From Amycolatopsis deserti (GTDB lineage Bacteria; Actinomycetota; Actinomycetes; Mycobacteriales; Pseudonocardiaceae), in NCBI RefSeq assembly GCF_014653945.1, contig NZ_BNAU01000001.1, forward strand, positions 248,001-312,000: 64,000 nucleotides of DNA, read 5' to 3'. This document shows positions 9,565-18,580 of this stretch, in pieces. The notes beneath the pieces were generated by a model that was not told the DNA's origin, searched no databases, and saw nothing but the letters and a program-made list of their open reading frames with translations. Position numbers and translations under genes: made by a program. Every line of letters starts with the position of its first letter. Position 1 is the first letter of the stretch.

Positions 9565-10578
9565 ATGACACCCCCACTGCCGTTGATCGACATCTCGCGT
9601 TTCCGGGACCCCGCCGCCGATCGGGAAGAGTTCCTGGCGCAACTTCGGCACGCCGCGCACGAGGTCGGGTTCTTCTACGTCGTCGGGCACGGGGTTCCGG
9701 ACGAGCTGACCGCCGGGATCTTCGACGTGGCGCGGAAGTTCTTCGCGCTGCCCGAGCGGCAGCGGCTGGAGATCGAGAACATCCACTCGCCGCAGTTCCG
9801 CGGCTACACCGCAACCGGCCACGAATACACCGCCGGTGCGCCGGACTGGCGGGAGCAGATCGACATCGGCCCGGAGCGCGCGGCGCTGGACCTCGTCCCC
9901 GGTGATCCGGCGTGGAAGCGGCTGATCGGCCCGAACCAGTGGCCCTCGGCGCTGCCGGAGCTGCGGGAGACGACCCTGGCGTGGCAGGCGGAGGCGCTGC
10001 GCGTGAGCCGTGAGGTGCTGCGGGCGCTGGCGGCCTCGCTCGGGCAGGACGAGGGCTACTTCGACGAGTGGTTCGACGCCGAGGCCGCCACCCACGTGAA
10101 GATCATCCGCTATCCGGGCCGCGTGCGGGAGGACGCCGACCAGGGTGTGGGCGCCCACAAGGACTACGGCTACCTCGCGCTGCTGCAGCAGGACGAGGTC
10201 GGCGGCCTGCAGGTCCAGGCCGCCGACGGAAGCTGGATCGACGCCGTGCCGGTCCCGGGCAGCTTCGTGTTCAACATCGGCGAGATGCTGGAGATCGCGA
10301 CCCAGGGCTACCTGACCGCGACCCGGCACCGCGTGGTCAGCCCGCCCTCGGGCGTGGAGCGGTTCTCGGTGCCGTTCTTCCTCGGGCCGCGCCTGGACGC
10401 GGTCGTCGAGCCGCTGACCCTGCCCGCCGGCCTGGCCGCCCAGGCCCGTGGCATCAGCGACGACGCGGACAACCCGCTGCTGGCCGCCTACGGCGAGAAC
10501 GCCCTCGTGGGCTGGCTGCGGTCGCACCCGAAGGTCGCGCAGCGCTGGTGGTCCGACGTGCTGGCGGAGCACGCGTGA
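9565..10578 (+). CDS. 2-oxoglutarate/Fe(II)-dependent oxygenase, isopenicillin-N-synthase family
   Basis: 337 residues with both halves of the family: a DIOX_N domain (PLIDISRFRD, VGFFYVVGHGVP) and a C-terminal jelly-roll. The Fe(II) triad is visible as H198-x-D200 in GAHKDYGYLAL and H255 in ATRHRVVSPP, with the co-substrate-binding R266-x-S in ERFSVPFF. Members oxidise small molecules using 2-oxoglutarate and O2. It is first in an operon with a sulfhydrylase-like enzyme and a peptide-type ABC importer, so oxidative C-S or C-N cleavage of an imported sulfur compound is plausible (inference). The ATG at 9565 is used; an in-frame upstream start at 9502 lacks family similarity. Confidence 0.8.
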   Translation: MTPPLPLIDISRFRDPAADREEFLAQLRHAAHEVGFFYVVGHGVPDELTAGIFDVARKFFALPERQRLEIENIHSPQFRGYTATGHEYTAGAPDWREQIDIGPERAALDLVPGDPAWKRLIGPNQWPSALPELRETTLAWQAEALRVSREVLRALAASLGQDEGYFDEWFDAEAATHVKIIRYPGRVREDADQGVGAHKDYGYLALLQQDEVGGLQVQAADGSWIDAVPVPGSFVFNIGEMLEIATQGYLTATRHRVVSPPSGVERFSVPFFLGPRLDAVVEPLTLPAGLAAQARGISDDADNPLLAAYGENALVGWLRSHPKVAQRWWSDVLAEHA

Positions 10579-11873
10579 CCGGCACCTGGTCGTTCCACAC
10601 CCGGCAGATCCACGCGGGCGCGAGCCCGGACCCGGCCACCGGCGCCCGCGCCACGCCGATCTACCAGACCAGCTCCTACGTCTTCCGCGGCGCCGACCAC
10701 GCCGCCCGCGCGTTCGCCTTGCAGGACCTGGAAACCCACGCCTACACGCGGCTGTCGAACCCGACCACCGCGGTCGCCGAGGCGCGCCTGGCCGACCTGG
10801 AGTCCGGCGTCGCCGCGGTCGCGGTGGCCAGCGGTCAGGCGGCGGCGTCGCTGGCGTTGCTGAACCTCGCCCGCGCCGGCGACCACATCGTGTCGGCGGC
10901 GAGCCTGTACGGCGGCAGCCACAACCTGTTCGCCCACACCTTCGCCGACCTCGGAATCGCCGTCACCTTCGTCGACCCGGACGACCTCGGTCGGTGGCGC
11001 GCCGCGGTGCGGCCGGAAACCAAGGCGTTCTACGCCGAATCGATCGGCAATCCGCGCGGCAACGTGCTGGACGTGGCGGCCGTCGCCGCCGTCGCGCAGG
11101 AGGCCGGTGTGCCGCTCGTGGTGGACAACACCGTGCCCACCCCGTACCTTTCCCGGCCGCTGGAACACGGCGCCGACATCGTGGTGCACTCCACGACGAA
11201 GTTCCTGTCCGGGCACGGCACCGGCATCGGCGGCGTCGTGGTGGACGGCGGCCGGTTCGACTACCGGGCGGATCCGCGGCGCTGGCCGCAGTTCACCCGG
11301 CCCGACCCCAGCTACCACGGCCTGGTGTTCGCCGAGGAGTTCGGCGAGCTCGGCTACAGCCTGCGGTTGCGCACGGAACTGGTGCGCGACCTGGGCCCCG
11401 CGGTGTCGCCGTTCACCAGTTTCCTGCTGCTGCAGGGCATCGAGACGCTGTCGCTGCGGATGGCGCGGCACAGCCGCAACGCCCAGGCGGTCGCGGAATG
11501 GCTGTCGGAGCAGCCCGAGGTGGCCGAAGTGCACTACGCAAGGTTGCCGTCCAGCCCGTGGTTCGACGCGGGAAAGCGCTATCTGACCCGCGGCGCGGGC
11601 GGGGTGCTGGCGTTCGACCTGGCCGGCGGGCTGGACGCGGGCCGCCGCTTCGTCGACGGCCTGACCCTGTTCAGCCACCTCGCCAACATCGGCGACGTGC
11701 GGAGCCTGGTCATCCACCCGGCCTCGACCACGCACGCGCAGCTGGACCCCGGCCGGCAGCGGGCCGCCGGAGTCACCGCCGGGCAGGTGCGGCTGTCCGT
11801 CGGGCTGGAAGGACTGGACGATCTGCTCGCCGATCTCCGGCGCGGCCTCGACGCGACCCACGGGAGACAGTGA
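10575..11873 (+). CDS. O-acetylhomoserine sulfhydrylase-like PLP enzyme (MetY-type)
   Basis: 432 residues of the Cys/Met metabolism PLP family. The Schiff-base lysine is K209 in [47 protein letters not shown] and [15 protein letters not shown] follow the standard order, and the length matches MetY (about 430) rather than the shorter MetB/MetC (about 390). Such enzymes use sulfide or thiols with O-acetylhomoserine to form homocysteine or related amino acids. It starts at a GTG overlapping the previous stop. In this setting it would fix sulfide or a thiol freed from an imported organosulfur compound; that link is inferred. Confidence 0.85.
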   Translation: MTGTWSFHTRQIHAGASPDPATGARATPIYQTSSYVFRGADHAARAFALQDLETHAYTRLSNPTTAVAEARLADLESGVAAVAVASGQAAASLALLNLARAGDHIVSAASLYGGSHNLFAHTFADLGIAVTFVDPDDLGRWRAAVRPETKAFYAESIGNPRGNVLDVAAVAAVAQEAGVPLVVDNTVPTPYLSRPLEHGADIVVHSTTKFLSGHGTGIGGVVVDGGRFDYRADPRRWPQFTRPDPSYHGLVFAEEFGELGYSLRLRTELVRDLGPAVSPFTSFLLLQGIETLSLRMARHSRNAQAVAEWLSEQPEVAEVHYARLPSSPWFDAGKRYLTRGAGGVLAFDLAGGLDAGRRFVDGLTLFSHLANIGDVRSLVIHPASTTHAQLDPGRQRAAGVTAGQVRLSVGLEGLDDLLADLRRGLDATHGRQ

Positions 11874-12694
11874 TGGCCGAGTTCACCGGCACCCGCGGCA
11901 CGATCCACCACCGGCACTGGACCCCGGCGAACCCGGCGGCGCTGGTGGTGTTCTTCCACGGCCTCGGCGAGCACATCGGCAGCTACGAGCCGCTGGCCGC
12001 GGCGCTGAACGACGCCGGGTTCGCGCTGTGGGCGCACGATCACGCCGGGCACGGCCGCAGCGCCGGGGAACGGGTGCTGATCACCGCGATCGACGACCTG
12101 CTCGACGACGCCGCCACCCTCGTCACGCTCGCCCGCGACGCGCACCCGGACCTGCCGCTCGTCGTCGCCGGGCACTCGCTCGGCGCCACCGTCGCCACCC
12201 TGCTGACCGCCGAACGGCTGCTGCCGTCCGGTGTCCGCCCGGCCGCGCTCGTCCTGGCCGGCGCCTCGATCGTCCCGGCGCCCGGCGCGGGCGGCGGGCT
12301 GGCCGAACTCCTGGCCAGCGGCATCGACCCGCTCCACCTGCGCAAGGACCCGGGGGAGCTCACCCGCCACCCCGGCTACGCCCAGCAGATCCGCGAAGAC
12401 CCGCTGACCTGGCAGGGCGGGATCCGGGTGGAAACGCTGGCCGCCCTCGCCGCCGCGGCCGAACGGCTGGCCGCGGTGGTGTCCACACTGGACCTGCCGG
12501 TGCTGCTGCTGCACGGCGAGAAGGACGACCTGGCCCCGGCCGAGGGCGCGCGACGGGCGGCGGAACTGCTGCCCGACGCCGAAGCGGTGATCTTCCCCGA
12601 CGACCTCCACAACATCCTCAACGAACTCGACCGCGACGCCGTCCACGCCACGTTCGTGGATTTCGTCCGCAAACACCTCCGAGGAGAACGATGA
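11873..12694 (+). CDS. alpha/beta hydrolase, monoacylglycerol-lipase-like (serine hydrolase)
   Basis: 273 residues of the Hydrolase_4 type: oxyanion segment FFHGLGEHIGSY near residue 28, HDHAGHGRSAGE, nucleophile elbow AGHSLGA (S102), the acid strand LLLHGEKDDLAP, and the C-terminal His in DLHNILNE. These motifs are those of monoacylglycerol lipases and related esterases. The ATG shares one base with the preceding stop (TGATG), so translation is coupled. It has no signal peptide, so it works in the cytoplasm, perhaps on an ester or thioester taken in by the ABC system encoded next. Precise substrate unknown. Confidence 0.8.
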   Translation: MAEFTGTRGTIHHRHWTPANPAALVVFFHGLGEHIGSYEPLAAALNDAGFALWAHDHAGHGRSAGERVLITAIDDLLDDAATLVTLARDAHPDLPLVVAGHSLGATVATLLTAERLLPSGVRPAALVLAGASIVPAPGAGGGLAELLASGIDPLHLRKDPGELTRHPGYAQQIREDPLTWQGGIRVETLAALAAAAERLAAVVSTLDLPVLLLHGEKDDLAPAEGARRAAELLPDAEAVIFPDDLHNILNELDRDAVHATFVDFVRKHLRGER

Positions 12695-14226
12695 GACGCC
12701 TCCTGCCCGCCGCGCTGACCGCGGTGGCCCTGCTGCTCGCCGCGTGCGGCACCGGCGGCACCCCGCAGACTCCGGCCGCGAGCCAGGCCGCCACCCCACC
12801 CGACGACCAGCTGGACACCAACGCCACCGTCGACGTCCGGCTGGTGCTGGAACCCACCAGCCTGAACATCTTCGGCACCTCCGGCGCCGCGCTCGACCAG
12901 ATCCTGCTCGACAACGTCTACCAGGGCCTGGTGAGCATCGACACCGGCGCGGGCGACAAGATCGTGCCCGCGCTCGCCACGTCCTGGGAGACCTCGCCCG
13001 ACGGCCTGACCTACACCTTCCACCTGGCCCAGGGCGCGAAGTTCCACGACGGCTCGCCCGTGACCGCCGCCGACGTCGTGTGGTCGCTGCAGCAGCAGAC
13101 CGCGCCCGGCTCGAAAGCCGTCTACGGCGCCAACTTCGCCACCATCGACACCGTCACCGCGCCGGACCCGGCCACCGTGCAGGTCAAGCTGACGCAGCGG
13201 GACAGCTTCCTGCTGTGGAACCTCACCCAGCGCGGCGGCATCGTCTACAAACAGGGCACCGACTTCGCCACCCTCGACGGCGCCGAGAACGGCAGCGGCC
13301 CGTTCACGCTCGCGCAGTGGAACCGCGGCTCGTCGATCACCCTGGCTCGCGACGACGACTACTGGGGCGCCAAGCCGAAGGTCGCGAAGGTGGTGTTCCA
13401 CTACATCACCGAGCAGAACGCGGCCAACAACGCGCAGCTGACCGGGCAGACCGACATCCAGACGGCGGTCGACCCGACCCTGCTGTCCGCGTTCGCCGGC
13501 AACAACGGCTTCACCGTGCTGACCGGCACCACGACCGACAAGTTCACGCTCGCCTTCAACGGCACCCAGGCGCCGTTCACGAACCCGGCGGTGCGGCACG
13601 CCATCCGGCAGGCGATCAACAAGCAGGACGTCATCCGCGCCTACGGCGCCGGCACCGCCATCGGCAGCGCTGTCCCGCCGCAGGACCCCTGGTACGAAGA
13701 CCTCACCGCGATCGACGCCTACAACCCGGACAACGCCCGGAAGCTGCTCGCCGACGCCGGGTTCCCCAACGGACTCGCGCTCACGCTGACCGTGCCGAGC
13801 ATCTACCCGGCCGCCATCAGCGACGTGCTGGTGTCCAACCTGAAACAGGTGGGCATCACCCTCACCGTGCAGGCGGTGGAGTTCCAGACCTGGCTGTCCC
13901 GCGTCTACCAGCAGCACGACTTCCAGCTCAGCCTCGTCGACCACGCCGAACCACGCGACCTGGCCAACTACACCAAGCCGGGCTACTACTTCGGCTACGA
14001 CAACGCGCAGGTGCGGGACTGGTACGCCCAGGCGCGGCTGGCGGCGACCGACGGCGAGCGGGACGCGCTGCTCGAGCGCGTCGGCAGGCAGATCTCCGAG
14101 GACGCGGCGACCGACTGGCTGCTGCTCGGGCAGGCCAGCACGGTGGTGCGCACCGGCGTCTACGGCGTGCCGCAGAACGAGACCAGCAACCGCTTCAACG
14201 TCAGCACGCTCGCGGTCGCCAAGTGA
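12691..14226 (+). CDS. ABC transporter substrate-binding lipoprotein, family 5 (Dpp/Opp type)
   Basis: 511 residues with a lipoprotein signal: RRLLPAALTAVALLLAAC, the lipobox LLAAC giving an acylated Cys around residue 20. The mature part has family-5 solute-binding marks: LDNVYQGLVSID, ALATSWETSPDGLTYTFHL, KFHDGSPVTAADVVWS, FNGTQAPFTNPAVRHAI, and AINKQDVI. These bind oligopeptides, nickel complexes, glutathione or other small solutes outside the membrane. It overlaps the previous stop by four bases and is followed directly by both permeases and both ATPases. The position after sulfur genes suggests a sulfur-containing solute such as a peptide or thioether, which is inference. Confidence 0.9.
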   Translation: MRRLLPAALTAVALLLAACGTGGTPQTPAASQAATPPDDQLDTNATVDVRLVLEPTSLNIFGTSGAALDQILLDNVYQGLVSIDTGAGDKIVPALATSWETSPDGLTYTFHLAQGAKFHDGSPVTAADVVWSLQQQTAPGSKAVYGANFATIDTVTAPDPATVQVKLTQRDSFLLWNLTQRGGIVYKQGTDFATLDGAENGSGPFTLAQWNRGSSITLARDDDYWGAKPKVAKVVFHYITEQNAANNAQLTGQTDIQTAVDPTLLSAFAGNNGFTVLTGTTTDKFTLAFNGTQAPFTNPAVRHAIRQAINKQDVIRAYGAGTAIGSAVPPQDPWYEDLTAIDAYNPDNARKLLADAGFPNGLALTLTVPSIYPAAISDVLVSNLKQVGITLTVQAVEFQTWLSRVYQQHDFQLSLVDHAEPRDLANYTKPGYYFGYDNAQVRDWYAQARLAATDGERDALLERVGRQISEDAATDWLLLGQASTVVRTGVYGVPQNETSNRFNVSTLAVAK

Positions 14227-15173
14227 CGCTGTTCCTGCTGCGCCGGACCGGGCTGCTGGCCCTGGCCCTGGTCCTCGCCAGCGTGCTCGTGTTCGCCCTG
14301 CTGCGGCTGCTGCCGGGCGACGTCGCCGCCACCATCGGCGGCATCCAGGCCGGCCCGGAGCAGCTCGCGGCGATCCGGGCCGGCCTCGGCCTGGACCGCT
14401 CGCTCGCCGTCCAGTACGGCGAGTGGGTGTCCGGCGTGCTGCGCGGTGACTTCGGCCGCTCCCAGCTCAACGGCACCTCCGTCAGCGCCGAGCTGGCGGC
14501 GAAACTGCAGGTGACGGCGCCGCTGATCGCCGGGTCGGTCCTCGTCGCCGTGGCCGTCGCGGTGCCGTTCGGCACCTGGGCCGCGGTCCGGCACCGCGGC
14601 TGGGCCGGTAGCGGCATCAGTGCCCTGGCGCAGATCGGCATCGCGGTGCCGGCCCTGTGGCTCGCGCTGGTGCTGGTGCTGGTCTTCTCCGTGACGCTGC
14701 GCTGGCTGCCCGCCCAAGGGTTCCCGGTCGGCGGCTGGAGCGAACCCGGCGCGGCGCTGCGGAGCCTGATCCTGCCCTCGATCGCGCTCGGCCTCACCGA
14801 AGGCGCGGTGCTGCTGCGGTTCGTGCGATCGGCGGTGCTGGGCGTGCTGCACTCCGACTACCTGCGCACGGCACGCGCCAAGGGGCTGACCCGCACGCGG
14901 GCGCTGCTGCGGCACGGCTTCCGCAACGCCGCGGTGCCGGTCGTGTCGGTCCTCGGGCTGCAGCTGGCCACCCTGATCGTCGGCACGATCGTCGTCGAGC
15001 GGGTGTTCACGCTGCCCGGCGTCGGCAGCATGCTCGTCACCGACGTGGGCAACCGCGACCTGGTCAAGGTGCAGGGCGAGGTGTTCGCGGTGGTCGCGGC
15101 GGTGTTGCTGATCGGCTTCGCCGTTGACGTGGTGCACCGGATCGTCGACCCGCGGCTGCGGGAGGCGGGATGA
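14223..15173 (+). CDS. ABC transporter permease (DppB-type)
   Basis: 316 residues, GTG start overlapping the previous stop. The N-terminal membrane segment (LLALALVLASVLVFALLRLLP), the GLDRSLAVQYGEWVSGVLRGDFG loop, about six membrane segments and the EAA-type loop DYLRTARAKGLTRTRALLRHGFRNA, which contacts the ATPase, are typical of the first permease of dipeptide/oligopeptide importers. The ending FAVDVVHRIVDPRLR is also standard. It pairs with the next gene to form the membrane channel. Confidence 0.9.
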   Translation: MTLFLLRRTGLLALALVLASVLVFALLRLLPGDVAATIGGIQAGPEQLAAIRAGLGLDRSLAVQYGEWVSGVLRGDFGRSQLNGTSVSAELAAKLQVTAPLIAGSVLVAVAVAVPFGTWAAVRHRGWAGSGISALAQIGIAVPALWLALVLVLVFSVTLRWLPAQGFPVGGWSEPGAALRSLILPSIALGLTEGAVLLRFVRSAVLGVLHSDYLRTARAKGLTRTRALLRHGFRNAAVPVVSVLGLQLATLIVGTIVVERVFTLPGVGSMLVTDVGNRDLVKVQGEVFAVVAAVLLIGFAVDVVHRIVDPRLREAG

Positions 15174-16045
15174 GGCTCACCGCCGCGCAGCGCCGCCGCC
15201 GCGCCCTCCGCACCGTGCTGGCCGCGCTGGTCCGCCGCCCGGCCGGTGTGTTCGGGCTGACCGTGCTCGCCGCGCTCGTGCTGGCCGCGCTGGTGTCGCT
15301 GTTCTGGACGCCGTTCGACCCGCAGGCCACCGATCCCGGGAAGGCGTGGCTGCTGCCGTTGCGGGACGGGCACCTGCTGGGCACCGACCGCATCGGGCAC
15401 GACCAGTTCAGCCAGCTGCTCGCGGGCAGCCGGGAAACCCTGGTCGCCGCGGTGGCGTCGGCCGCGTTGGCGACGGTGATCGGCCTGGCGCTCGCGTTGC
15501 CCGCCGCGCTCGCGCCCCGCTGGATCAGCGCGCCGGTGGTCCAGCTGATCGACGTCCTCGTCGCCTTCCCGGTGCTGCTGCTGGCGATGGTGCTCGCCGC
15601 GGTGTACGGCAGCTCGCTGGGCACGGTGGTGACCGCCATCGGGATCGGGTTCGGCGTCGCGGTCGCCCGGGTGGCGCGGGCCGAGCTGGCATCGGCGCGG
15701 GGCAGCGACTACGTGCTCGCGGCGCGCGCCGCGGGAGCGGGCACCGGCCGGATCGTCCGCAAACACCTGCTGCCCGCGCTCGCCCCCACGCTCATCGTCC
15801 AGCTCTCGCTGGTGATGGCGCTGGCCGTGCTCGCCGAGGCCGCCCTGACCTACCTCGGCTACGGCAGCTCGCCGGCGACCCCGTCCTGGGGCGGGATGCT
15901 GCACGAACAACAGGCCTACGTCAGTGCCCGGCCGCTGCTGGTCATCTGGCCCGGGCTGGCCGTGGCCCTGACCGTGCTCGGGTTCAACCTGCTCGGCGAC
16001 GCACTGCGCGACGCGACCGACCCACGCCTGCGGAGCGGCCGATGA
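15170..16045 (+). CDS. ABC transporter permease (DppC-type)
   Basis: 291 residues. It has the DppC layout: a cytoplasmic arginine-rich N-terminus, one membrane segment (residues ~30-50), the FDPQATDP/LLGTDRIGHDQFSQLLAGSRETL segment characteristic of second permeases, five more membrane segments and the coupling loop SDYVLAARAAGAGTGRIVRKH. The C-terminal LLGDALRDATDPRLR is the family ending. It overlaps the upstream permease by four bases (ATGA). Confidence 0.9.
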   Translation: MRLTAAQRRRRALRTVLAALVRRPAGVFGLTVLAALVLAALVSLFWTPFDPQATDPGKAWLLPLRDGHLLGTDRIGHDQFSQLLAGSRETLVAAVASAALATVIGLALALPAALAPRWISAPVVQLIDVLVAFPVLLLAMVLAAVYGSSLGTVVTAIGIGFGVAVARVARAELASARGSDYVLAARAAGAGTGRIVRKHLLPALAPTLIVQLSLVMALAVLAEAALTYLGYGSSPATPSWGGMLHEQQAYVSARPLLVIWPGLAVALTVLGFNLLGDALRDATDPRLRSGR

Positions 16046-16833
16046 CACTGCTGGAGATCACCGGACTGACCGTCCACATCGGAGAGAAGAAGCTGCTGGA
16101 CGGCGTGGACCTGACGCTGGCGGCGGGGGAGAGCACCGGGCTGATCGGCGAGTCCGGCTCGGGCAAGTCGCTGACCGCCCTGGCCGTGCTCGGGCTGCTG
16201 CCCGAGGGCGCCCGTGCCGAGGGCAGTGTGCGGCTGGACGGCACGGAACTGCTCGGGCTCGGCGACCGCGCCCTGTCCCGCGTCCGCGGGGAACGGATCG
16301 CGATGGTGTTCCAGGAACCGCTCACCGCGCTCAACCCGCTGATGCGGGTGGGCAGGCAGATCGCCGAACCACTGCGGCTGCACCGCGGACTGTCGCGCCG
16401 GCAGGCACACGCGGAGGCGGTGCGGCTGGCCGGGGAGGTCGGGCTGCCCGACCCCGGCCGCGCCGTGCGGGCGTTCCCGCACCAGCTCTCCGGCGGGCAG
16501 CGGCAACGGGTCGGGATCGCGATGGCCCTGGCCTGCCGTCCGGCGCTGCTGATCGCCGACGAGCCGACCACCGCGCTGGACGTGACCGTGCAGGCGGAGA
16601 TCCTGCGGCTCATCCGCGACCTGGCCGCCGAGCAGGGCACCGCGCTGCTGTTCATCACCCACGACCTCGCGGTGCTGGCCCAGGTGGTGCGGCGGGTCGT
16701 GGTGCTCGGCGGCGGCCGGGTCCTCGAAGACGGCGCGCTGCGGGACATCCTGCGCGCCCCCGCCCACCCGTACACGCGCCGCCTGCTCGAGGTGGCGCGG
16801 GTCGAGTCGTTCCCCGCGGAGGTGGCCCCGTGA
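16042..16833 (+). CDS. ABC transporter ATP-binding protein (DppD-type)
   Basis: 263 residues with a complete nucleotide-binding domain: Walker A GESGSGKS, Q-loop VFQEPLTALNP, signature LSGGQRQRV, Walker B LLIADEPTTALD and H-loop ITHDLAV. The C-terminal APAHPYTRRLLE motif marks the oligopeptide/dipeptide-type ATPases. It is shorter than typical DppD (~330) because the C-terminal oligopeptide extension is minimal. It overlaps both neighbours by four bases. It energises import together with the next ATPase. Confidence 0.9.
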   Translation: MTLLEITGLTVHIGEKKLLDGVDLTLAAGESTGLIGESGSGKSLTALAVLGLLPEGARAEGSVRLDGTELLGLGDRALSRVRGERIAMVFQEPLTALNPLMRVGRQIAEPLRLHRGLSRRQAHAEAVRLAGEVGLPDPGRAVRAFPHQLSGGQRQRVGIAMALACRPALLIADEPTTALDVTVQAEILRLIRDLAAEQGTALLFITHDLAVLAQVVRRVVVLGGGRVLEDGALRDILRAPAHPYTRRLLEVARVESFPAEVAP

Positions 16834-17606
16834 CGGTGCTGTTGTCGGCCGAGGGGCTGCACCGCTCCTTCCGCCTGCCGCGGCGGTCGCTGTTCGGCCC
16901 GCGCGGCGAACGGCACGCCGTGCGCGACGTCGGGGTGACGGTGGAGGCCGGGCGGCACCTGGGGATCGTCGGCGAGTCGGGCGCGGGCAAGTCCACCCTC
17001 CTGCGGCTGCTGCTCGCCCTCGACCGGCCGGACGCCGGCACGGTGCGCTACCGCGGGCGCGTCGTCGAAGGCAGGCGGCCGACCTGGTTCCGCGAAGCCG
17101 TGCAGGTCGTCCTGCAGGACCCGATGAGTTCCCTGGACCCGCGCAGCATCGTGCGGGACATCGTCGCCGAACCGCTGGAGTGCCTGAAGGTCCCTGGCGA
17201 CCACGACGACCGCGTGGCCGAGGTGCTCGCCGACGTCGGTCTGGAACCGGACGCCGCGTGGCGGTACCCGCACGAGTTCTCCGGCGGGCAGCGCCAGCGC
17301 ATCGCGATCGCCCGCGCGCTCGCGCCGCGTCCCGAGGTGCTCGTCGGAGACGAGCCGTTCTCCGCGCTGGACGCGTCCGTGCGCGCCCAGGTCATCGGCC
17401 TGGTCCGCGACCTGGCTGCCCGGTTCGGGCTCACGCTGGTGCTGGTCTCGCACGACCTCGCGGTGGTGCGGCAGTTGTGCGAGGAGGTGGTCGTGCTCAA
17501 GGACGGGGCGGTCGCCGAGCGCGGCGCCACCGCCGAGGTGCTCCGCGAACCCCGGCACCCCTACACGAGGGCGTTGCTGGCCGCGGTCCCGCGGCTGCCC
17601 GAGTGA
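16830..17606 (+). CDS. ABC transporter ATP-binding protein (DppF-type)
   Basis: 258 residues starting at a GTG that overlaps the previous stop. It has Walker A GESGAGKST, Q-loop VLQDPMSSLDPR, signature FSGGQRQRIAIARAL, Walker B VLVGDEPFSALD and H-loop VSHDLAVV, and ends in the REPRHPYTRALLAAVP motif of the second Dpp/Opp ATPase. The QDPMSSLDPR Q-loop is diagnostic of the DppF/OppF subgroup. With 12691-16833 it completes a five-gene importer; this is the operon's last gene. It ends 20 bases from the convergent LysR gene. Confidence 0.9.
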   Translation: MTVLLSAEGLHRSFRLPRRSLFGPRGERHAVRDVGVTVEAGRHLGIVGESGAGKSTLLRLLLALDRPDAGTVRYRGRVVEGRRPTWFREAVQVVLQDPMSSLDPRSIVRDIVAEPLECLKVPGDHDDRVAEVLADVGLEPDAAWRYPHEFSGGQRQRIAIARALAPRPEVLVGDEPFSALDASVRAQVIGLVRDLAARFGLTLVLVSHDLAVVRQLCEEVVVLKDGAVAERGATAEVLREPRHPYTRALLAAVPRLPE

Positions 17607-17626
17607 GTCCGACCTGACGTCGCTGG

Positions 17627-18502
17627 TCATTCGACCGCGACGCCGAGCACCTCCAGGAACGCGGCGGCCGCCGGGGTGAGGCCCGCCGTGCTCCAGACCA
17701 GGTGCTCGATCCGCCCGGGCGCGTCGGTGACCGGCACCGTTGCCACGCCGGACAGTTGCGGCGCGTACGTCGAGGGCAGCATCGCGACGCCGAGGCCCGC
17801 CCGGATCAGCCCGGCCATCAGCTCCGCCGTGGTGACCTCGAACGCCACGTCGCGCTGCAACCCGGCCGCCGCGAAGGCCTGGTCGGACTGGGCGCGGCCC
17901 GGCGTGCCCGCCGTGAAGTCGACGAACTGCTCCTCCGCGAGCGTCCGCAAATCGACTTCGGCCCGCTCCGCCAAGGGATGGCCGGGTGCGAGCACCGCGA
18001 CGAGCCGGTCCCGCGCCAGTTCCGCTCCCCGCACCCCCTCGGGCCGCGCGGTCACCGGCAACCCGAGGAAGGCCAGATCCAGCGCGCCCTGCCGGACCTG
18101 CTCCACCAGCTCGTTGCTCCCCGCCATCCGCAGCCCGACCCGCACGTGCGGGTGCCGCTGCCGGAACACCCGCAGCGCGTCCGGCAGGTCGACCGCCGCG
18201 ACCGTGGGGATCACCCCGACGCTCAGCCGGCCCCGCACCTCGCCGACCGCGGCCGCCACCTCCGCCGCCGCCCGCTCGGCGAAGTCCAGGCACTGCCGCG
18301 CCGCGGGCAGGAACGCCGCGCCCGCCGCGGTCAGCCGCACCCGGCGGCTGGTGCGGTCGAACAGCCGCGCCCCCAGTTCCCGCTCCAGGCGCGCGATCTG
18401 GTGGCTGAGCGCCGACTGCACGACGAGGCACCGCTGCGCCGCCCGTGTGAAGCTGCCGGTTTCGGCGACCGCGACGACGTACCGCATCTGCTGGAGTTCC
18501 AC
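17627..18502 (-). CDS. LysR-family transcriptional regulator
   Basis: 291 residues. The N-terminal winged helix-turn-helix reads MRYVVAVAETGSFTRAAQ, then SALSHQIARLERELGARLFDR, followed by a type-2 periplasmic-binding effector domain (GRLSVGVIPTVAAVDLPDAL, LGLPVTARPEG, RAGLGVAMLP). The GTG at 18502 is chosen because homologues normally begin just before LQQMRYVV; another GTG at 18520 would overlap the T-N11-A palindrome in the intergenic region. It is divergent from the EamA transporter gene and convergent with the ABC operon, so the transporter gene is its most likely target. Confidence 0.85.
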   Translation of the reverse strand: MELQQMRYVVAVAETGSFTRAAQRCLVVQSALSHQIARLERELGARLFDRTSRRVRLTAAGAAFLPAARQCLDFAERAAAEVAAAVGEVRGRLSVGVIPTVAAVDLPDALRVFRQRHPHVRVGLRMAGSNELVEQVRQGALDLAFLGLPVTARPEGVRGAELARDRLVAVLAPGHPLAERAEVDLRTLAEEQFVDFTAGTPGRAQSDQAFAAAGLQRDVAFEVTTAELMAGLIRAGLGVAMLPSTYAPQLSGVATVPVTDAPGRIEHLVWSTAGLTPAAAAFLEVLGVAVE

Positions 18503-18508
18503 CGATCT

Positions 18509-18523
18509 ATCGTGCCTCACGAT
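18509..18523. promoter_or_regulatory. candidate LysR-type operator
   Basis: ATCGTG-CCT-CACGAT is a perfect 6-bp inverted repeat containing the T-N11-A core (T18510, A18522) that LysR proteins bind. It lies between the divergent LysR and EamA genes. The placement fits autoregulation plus control of the exporter. Confidence 0.5.
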
Positions 18524-18580
18524 CGATCACGTGACGAACATGTGTTGGACTCATGAATCAGCCGGGCCGAGACTGGCCTG

